A program made the translations under genes and the position numbers. A DNA stretch of 64,000 bases from Dyadobacter soli (GTDB taxonomy: Bacteria > Bacteroidota > Bacteroidia > Cytophagales > Spirosomataceae). The notes beneath the pieces are model-generated. The model was not told the DNA's origin. It saw only the letters and a program-made list of their open reading frames with translations, and did not search any database. The stretch lies in contig NZ_FNAN01000013.1 of assembly GCF_900101885.1 (NCBI RefSeq), positions 1 to 64,000 of the forward strand, written 5' to 3'. Shown piece after piece: positions 59,949-64,000 of this stretch (its first letter is position 1; every line of letters begins with the position of its first letter).

Positions 59949-60698
59949 ATGAAGATCGTAGTCATAGGCACAGGTTTGATCGGGTCGAACGTCGCAAAAA
60001 AACTGGAACAGATGGGCCACACCGTCATCGCAGGTTCACCATCTACGGGTATCAACACGCTTACAGGTGAGGGAGTGGCAGAGGCGCTTGTGGGTGCCGA
60101 AGTGGTGGTCGACCTGGCTAATTCGCCTTCATTCGACGAAGAAACGGCCGTTTCTTTCTTCAAAACCGCCGGAAATAATTTGCTGACTGCCGAAAAAGCG
60201 GCGGGCGTGAAGCACCACGTCGCATTGTCGATTGTGGGCGTGGACGAGATGGGTGAAGTAGGCTATATGCGGGGAAAAAAGGTGCAGGAAAAACTCATCC
60301 GCGAATCGGGAGTACCTTATACGATCATTCGCAGCACGCAGTTCCAGGAATTCGTGCCGGCCATTGCCGGAGGGTCCACACAAGGTAATGAGGTGCATGT
60401 ATCGAAAGTCGCGTTCCAACCGATTGCCGCCGAGGATGTTGCAACTTTTGTGGCGCAGTTCGCACTGGCGGCTCCGGCCAATGGCGTCGAGGAGATCGCC
60501 GGCCCCGACCGTGGATTTTTGAGCACGTTTGTCGATACTTACGTGAAGGAAACGGGCGATACGAAGGTGGTGATCCCGAACGACCGGAATGAATACTTCG
60601 GCGCCGAGATCCCGCAAGCCGCATTAGCACCAACAGGCGAAGCACATCTGGGTAAGATCCGGTTTCAGCAATTTATTGAATCGGCATTGGTAAAATAG
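59949..60698 (+). CDS. NmrA-like NAD(P)-binding protein (atypical SDR)
   Basis: The 249-residue protein has a Rossmann fold with GTGLIGSNVAKKL at residues 7-19 and continues with LANSPSFDEETAVSFFKTAGNNLL, VALSIVGVDEM and GVPYTIIRSTQFQEFV, the pattern of NmrA/HSCARG-type proteins that bind NAD(P) but often lack catalysis. It may be a quinone or redox-linked reductase or a redox sensor. A strong terminator follows 28 bp after the stop, so it is monocistronic. Confidence 0.8.
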   Translation: MKIVVIGTGLIGSNVAKKLEQMGHTVIAGSPSTGINTLTGEGVAEALVGAEVVVDLANSPSFDEETAVSFFKTAGNNLLTAEKAAGVKHHVALSIVGVDEMGEVGYMRGKKVQEKLIRESGVPYTIIRSTQFQEFVPAIAGGSTQGNEVHVSKVAFQPIAAEDVATFVAQFALAAPANGVEEIAGPDRGFLSTFVDTYVKETGDTKVVIPNDRNEYFGAEIPQAALAPTGEAHLGKIRFQQFIESALVK

Positions 60699-60725
60699 CC
60701 ACGTGCAAGGTTTGCTAAGCATTTC

Positions 60726-60761
60726 AAACGGCTCTGTCCTCCCCGGACAGGGCCGTTTTTT
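60726..60761 (+). terminator. Intrinsic terminator after the NmrA-like gene
   Basis: A 14-bp stem (60726-60739 with 60745-60758, one G-T wobble, AACGGC/GCCGTT at the base) with a TCCCC loop is followed by T residues to 60761. Confidence 0.88.
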
Positions 60762-60913
60762 GTGCCTGATAACGGCATCGAAACCCCTCATTCTCTTTGG
60801 AATAGCCCGTTTTACGCTATTCGTAACATTAATTTAACACGAAAGATCAACCGGTGGATAGTCCGTTCAGGCAGTGTTAAAGTAATTTGTACATACCGCG
60901 ACAGTCATACAGG

Positions 60914-61105
60914 ATGTCAGTTTCAAGGGCTCAAATATTGATTGAAAAGCTGATCAGCAACCGCCTTTCGTCGGAGGAACTGTCTGAATTGCTTGCCGGC
61001 ACGCACGATGAGGCCGTGCAGCAGGTCTATTCGGATGCGCTGGAATTGTATTTCAATCGATTGCTTGCAGAGGAGTCGGGCAAACGGCGCAACCTGCCGG
61101 ACTAG
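60914..61105 (+). CDS. 63-aa protein resembling the N-terminus of a FecR anti-sigma factor
   Basis: The short frame (from ATG 60914) contains ILIEKLISNRLSSEELSELL, THDEAVQQVYSDALELYFN and ends shortly after LLAEESGKRRN. Length, helical content and position directly before a SusC gene (48 bp) resemble the cytoplasmic sigma-binding segment of FecR proteins. There is no membrane helix or periplasmic domain, and no frameshifted remainder follows. It may be a free anti-sigma module or a remnant of a lost FecR gene. The assignment is tentative. Confidence 0.5.
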   Translation: MSVSRAQILIEKLISNRLSSEELSELLAGTHDEAVQQVYSDALELYFNRLLAEESGKRRNLPD

Positions 61106-61153
61106 CGGTGTGAAAGAACTGTATTTATTACCTACTCGCCTAATACTAATACT

Positions 61154-64000
61154 ATGAAACCAAAAGCTACCCTGAAAGTGGCGGCACGATGTATGTTGGC
61201 CGCACTCTGTCTATCGGGTCCGGATATCGCTGCCCGGACGGTCGGTACGGGAAAAAATGCCGTTTTCCCCGTTGCCGACAGAATCAAAGGTAAAGTAACC
61301 TCTGCCGTCGACGGCTCGCCGATCCCCGGTGTGAACGTGCTCGTGAAAGGCACCCAGCTCGGTACCACCACCGACGCGACAGGGGATTTTACGATTGATG
61401 TGGCATCCGGAAATGCGGTGCTCGTATTCTCATATATCGGCTTCAATACTACCGAAATGCCGGTAGGAGGCAAAAGCGTCGTGGATGTGGTGCTGACCGA
61501 AAACGTGGCCACATTACAGGAAGCAGTCGTTACCGCCCTCGGTATCAAGCGCGAAACGCGTTCACTGGGTTATAATGTAGGCAAAGTGGAAGGCCGCGAT
61601 GTGGCCAATGTGGCAAACGAAAACGTGTTGACGTCGCTTTCGGGTCGTGTATCGGGGGTATCTATTAATCAAACCAGTGGTGTCGGCTCGTCGATCAGCA
61701 TTGTGATCCGCGGTGCGGCTTCTTTGAAAAACAACCAGCCGTTGTTCGTGGTCGACGGTGTGCCGTTGGCTAACAGCCTTGCGAACGTGAGCGAAAAAGG
61801 AAGCGGCAACAAGGTCGATTACGGTAATGCGATCTCCGATATCAACCCCGACGACATTGAAAGCATGTCGGTGCTGAAAGGCCCGAGTGCGGCGGCATTG
61901 TACGGCTCGCGGGCGGGTAACGGTGTGATTTTGATTACGACCAAATCCGGTAAAAAAGGCAAAGGCCTGGGCGTTTCGTTCTCAACTTCCAATGTGTTCG
62001 AAAAACCTTACCGTTACCTGGATTTTCATTACAAATATGCCAATGGCGAGCGCCCGTTCCAGCTGGATGAGTCGTCGGCCTACTGGGGCGGTCTGCCGCT
62101 GGATGCCGGTGTGAAGGAGGTTCAATGGAATGCGCCGCTGGATGCAGACGGCAAGCCGATCGCTACCGAGCTGAAATCTTATAAGCATAATATGAAGAAC
62201 TTCCTTCAAACAGGAATCACTTCTACCAATAACCTCACCGTTTCCGGCTCGACAGACAAGGCTACTTACCGCGTGTCGTATAACAATATGAGCAACCGCG
62301 GATTGATCCCCAATTCGGATTTGTACCGTAACTCACTGAGCTCGGCGCTGACATTCGATATGTCGAAAAATCTGAAACTGAGCACGAATATCAACTTCGT
62401 ACGCTCGAACTCCAACAGCCGCCCGCAAACCTCGGAGCGCGATGGTAACCCGTTGCAGGCCGTTTACTACTCACCAAGCTACGATATCCGCGATCTGAAA
62501 GGCGTATGGAAGCCGGGCCGGGAGGAAATAGAGCAGCTTACAGTGGCGCCGGGTGAAACGGACAACCCTTATTTTCTGGCAAAACACCTCACCAATGCCT
62601 ACACGCGGGACCGCCTGTACGGAAACCTGAAACTCGACTGGACGATTGCTCCCGGCCTGACCGCATTTGTGCGCTACGCGCATGATATGTACGACGAAGA
62701 CCGCGAGACGAAGATTCCGTGGAGCTACAAAAGCATGGCCAAAGGGGGTTATTACCTCGAAAACGTAGGTCGCAATGAAGGTAATGCCGACTTTCTCGTG
62801 ACCAAGGCTATCAAGGCCGGTGATTTCGATATCAGCATTTCCGGTGGTGGTAACATCATGAAACAGAAAGGAAATAACTCCAACCTTGGCGGCCGCGACC
62901 TTTCGGTGCCGGGCTTGTACAATATCTCCAATATCCCGGTAGCTAACCGTGTAGTAGGCAATGGCAGCTACAAAAAAGCAATTTACAGCTTGTACGCATT
63001 GAGTTCTATTGGTTTCAAAAACCAGCTTTACCTCGATTTGACCGCACGTAACGACTGGTCGAGTACATTGCCCGAAGCGAACCGTTCGTATTTCTATCCG
63101 TCTGCATCGCTTAGCTGGCTGGCCAGCAGCACATTTAATATGCCGTCGTACATCACGATGCTGAAATTCCGCGGAGGCTGGGCGCAGGTGGGTAATGATA
63201 CCGATCCGTATCAGTTGTATCCCAATTTGGGAACCGGCAACTGGGGTAACCTCGTTACCGCCAATCTGGGTGGAACGTTGCTCAACCCTACATTGCTGCC
63301 CGAGATCGCGACGTCTACGGAAGGTGGTCTCGACCTGAATATGTTCAACAATCGCCTGCGTTTCGACCTGACTTACTACGACCGCGCGAATACCAACCAG
63401 ATTTTCACCGTTCCAATGGCTCCTTCGACAGGCTGGGAGAGCAAGAATATCAATGCCGGTAAGCTCGTAAGCCGCGGCTGGGAGATCGGGATCGGCGGTA
63501 CGCCCATCAGCAACCTCAATGGCTGGACCTTGGATGTGAATGCGAATTTTAGCCGCAACCGTGTGACTGTGAAGGAATTGGCTCCTAACTTCCCCTATTT
63601 CGAACAATGGGGCGAAAACGGCGCGGGCGCTTACACCTACGTAGGCGAGCAGATCGGCAACATTTACAGCCGCGGCTTCGCTACCGTTACCGACCCGAAT
63701 TCGCCGTACTATCGCTGGCCGATCGTTGCTTATGATGGTGAAGGAGGCGATATGGACTGGCAGTCGCTCGGTGGCCGCGAGAACAACGTCAAAGTAGGTA
63801 ACTACAACCCCGACTTCATGGTGGGCGGCCAGGTTAACCTCTCTTATAAACGCTTCTCGCTCGGTTTGAGCCTCGATTGGCGCCAGGGTGGTGAATTTAT
63901 GTCGTTCACCTATCGCTACGGAGAGTCCGACTGGAAATCACAGCGCCAGCTCGACAACCTGATCCCGGGTAGCCTTTATTCGCCGGATCAGCTGGTGGCA
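61154..64000 (+). CDS. SusC/RagA TonB-dependent outer-membrane transporter, 3' end beyond the window
   Basis: Nine hundred and forty-nine codons run without a stop to the last base. A signal region (1-27) is followed by the carboxypeptidase-like domain (about 43-115; IKGKVTSAVDGSPIPGVNVLV), the TonB box (LQEAVVTALGI), the plug (SMSVLKGPSAAALYGSRAGNG, VILITTKSG) and most of the barrel. There is no STN domain. A SusD gene is expected just outside the window. The small FecR-like gene lies directly before it. Confidence 0.92.
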   Translation, partial: MKPKATLKVAARCMLAALCLSGPDIAARTVGTGKNAVFPVADRIKGKVTSAVDGSPIPGVNVLVKGTQLGTTTDATGDFTIDVASGNAVLVFSYIGFNTTEMPVGGKSVVDVVLTENVATLQEAVVTALGIKRETRSLGYNVGKVEGRDVANVANENVLTSLSGRVSGVSINQTSGVGSSISIVIRGAASLKNNQPLFVVDGVPLANSLANVSEKGSGNKVDYGNAISDINPDDIESMSVLKGPSAAALYGSRAGNGVILITTKSGKKGKGLGVSFSTSNVFEKPYRYLDFHYKYANGERPFQLDESSAYWGGLPLDAGVKEVQWNAPLDADGKPIATELKSYKHNMKNFLQTGITSTNNLTVSGSTDKATYRVSYNNMSNRGLIPNSDLYRNSLSSALTFDMSKNLKLSTNINFVRSNSNSRPQTSERDGNPLQAVYYSPSYDIRDLKGVWKPGREEIEQLTVAPGETDNPYFLAKHLTNAYTRDRLYGNLKLDWTIAPGLTAFVRYAHDMYDEDRETKIPWSYKSMAKGGYYLENVGRNEGNADFLVTKAIKAGDFDISISGGGNIMKQKGNNSNLGGRDLSVPGLYNISNIPVANRVVGNGSYKKAIYSLYALSSIGFKNQLYLDLTARNDWSSTLPEANRSYFYPSASLSWLASSTFNMPSYITMLKFRGGWAQVGNDTDPYQLYPNLGTGNWGNLVTANLGGTLLNPTLLPEIATSTEGGLDLNMFNNRLRFDLTYYDRANTNQIFTVPMAPSTGWESKNINAGKLVSRGWEIGIGGTPISNLNGWTLDVNANFSRNRVTVKELAPNFPYFEQWGENGAGAYTYVGEQIGNIYSRGFATVTDPNSPYYRWPIVAYDGEGGDMDWQSLGGRENNVKVGNYNPDFMVGGQVNLSYKRFSLGLSLDWRQGGEFMSFTYRYGESDWKSQRQLDNLIPGSLYSPDQLVA

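Overview
The window comes from a Bacteroidota (Bacteroidetes) chromosome of the Cytophagales type; a Dyadobacter-like soil or plant-associated bacterium is my best guess. The evidence is three complete SusC or SusC/SusD loci plus one cut by the right edge, sigma/FecR/TonB cascades, LytTR-type two-component systems, a propeller-type sensor kinase, weak Shine-Dalgarno sequences, and several TTTG/TTG-N19-23-TAnnTTTG promoters. The genus is an inference.

Layout. 1-331 is the right end of an IS3-like element. 494-5405 holds a degenerate-Nudix regulator, a secreted PQQ-type sugar dehydrogenase/cytochrome c fusion and an exported TIM-barrel isomerase. 5459-9537 has a FUSC membrane protein, a MocR regulator divergent from a cupin, and a DapA-like aldolase. 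9601-12629 has three paralogous outer-membrane barrels, a VOC protein and a dense block of intergenic repeats. 13020-21089 is one operon: ECF sigma, FecR, SusC with STN domain, SusD, Tat-exported mannonate dehydratase. 22340-28775 is a regulatory island with two LytTR response regulators, three LytS-like kinases (one with a degraded ATP site), a stand-alone LytTR protein and an orphan ECF sigma factor. 28880-38967 is mixed: DUF4919, FabH, OmpA, TonB, RhuM, Crp/Fnr with a DUF2306 target, GNAT, FISUMP, a DUF6934-like gene with a 51-aa partner, SDR and HxlR. 38960-43735 is a propeller hybrid-style sensor kinase with LuxR-type regulator and an AraC regulator. 44672-54364 is a second glycan locus: GH28 pectinase, alpha/beta hydrolase, sigma, FecR, SusC(STN), SusD. 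54714-59459 is a SusC/SusD pair without STN. 59949-64000 has an NmrA-like protein, a 63-aa FecR-N-terminus-like protein and a SusC gene running off the window.

How it fits together. The two sigma/FecR loci can sense ligand through the STN domain of their own SusC and switch on uptake. The GH28 enzyme and the mannonate dehydratase point to pectin and uronate use; this is inferred from families and neighbourhood.

The most unusual content lies between the genes. Two 150-170 bp blocks (11422-11590 and 21121-21275) each carry four small hairpins whose arms differ but still pair, arranged as two inverted dimers. One block runs straight into a 15-bp tandem array. Strictly 7-bp-periodic arrays of two unrelated sequences occur in five places, a 10-bp array lies before the FUSC gene, and a 15-bp array is translated as part of a sigma factor. 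The word CAATGC/GCATTG also looks strongly over-represented. Four genes too short for usual gene calling (40, 49, 51 and 63 aa) are described; two of them have good promoters.
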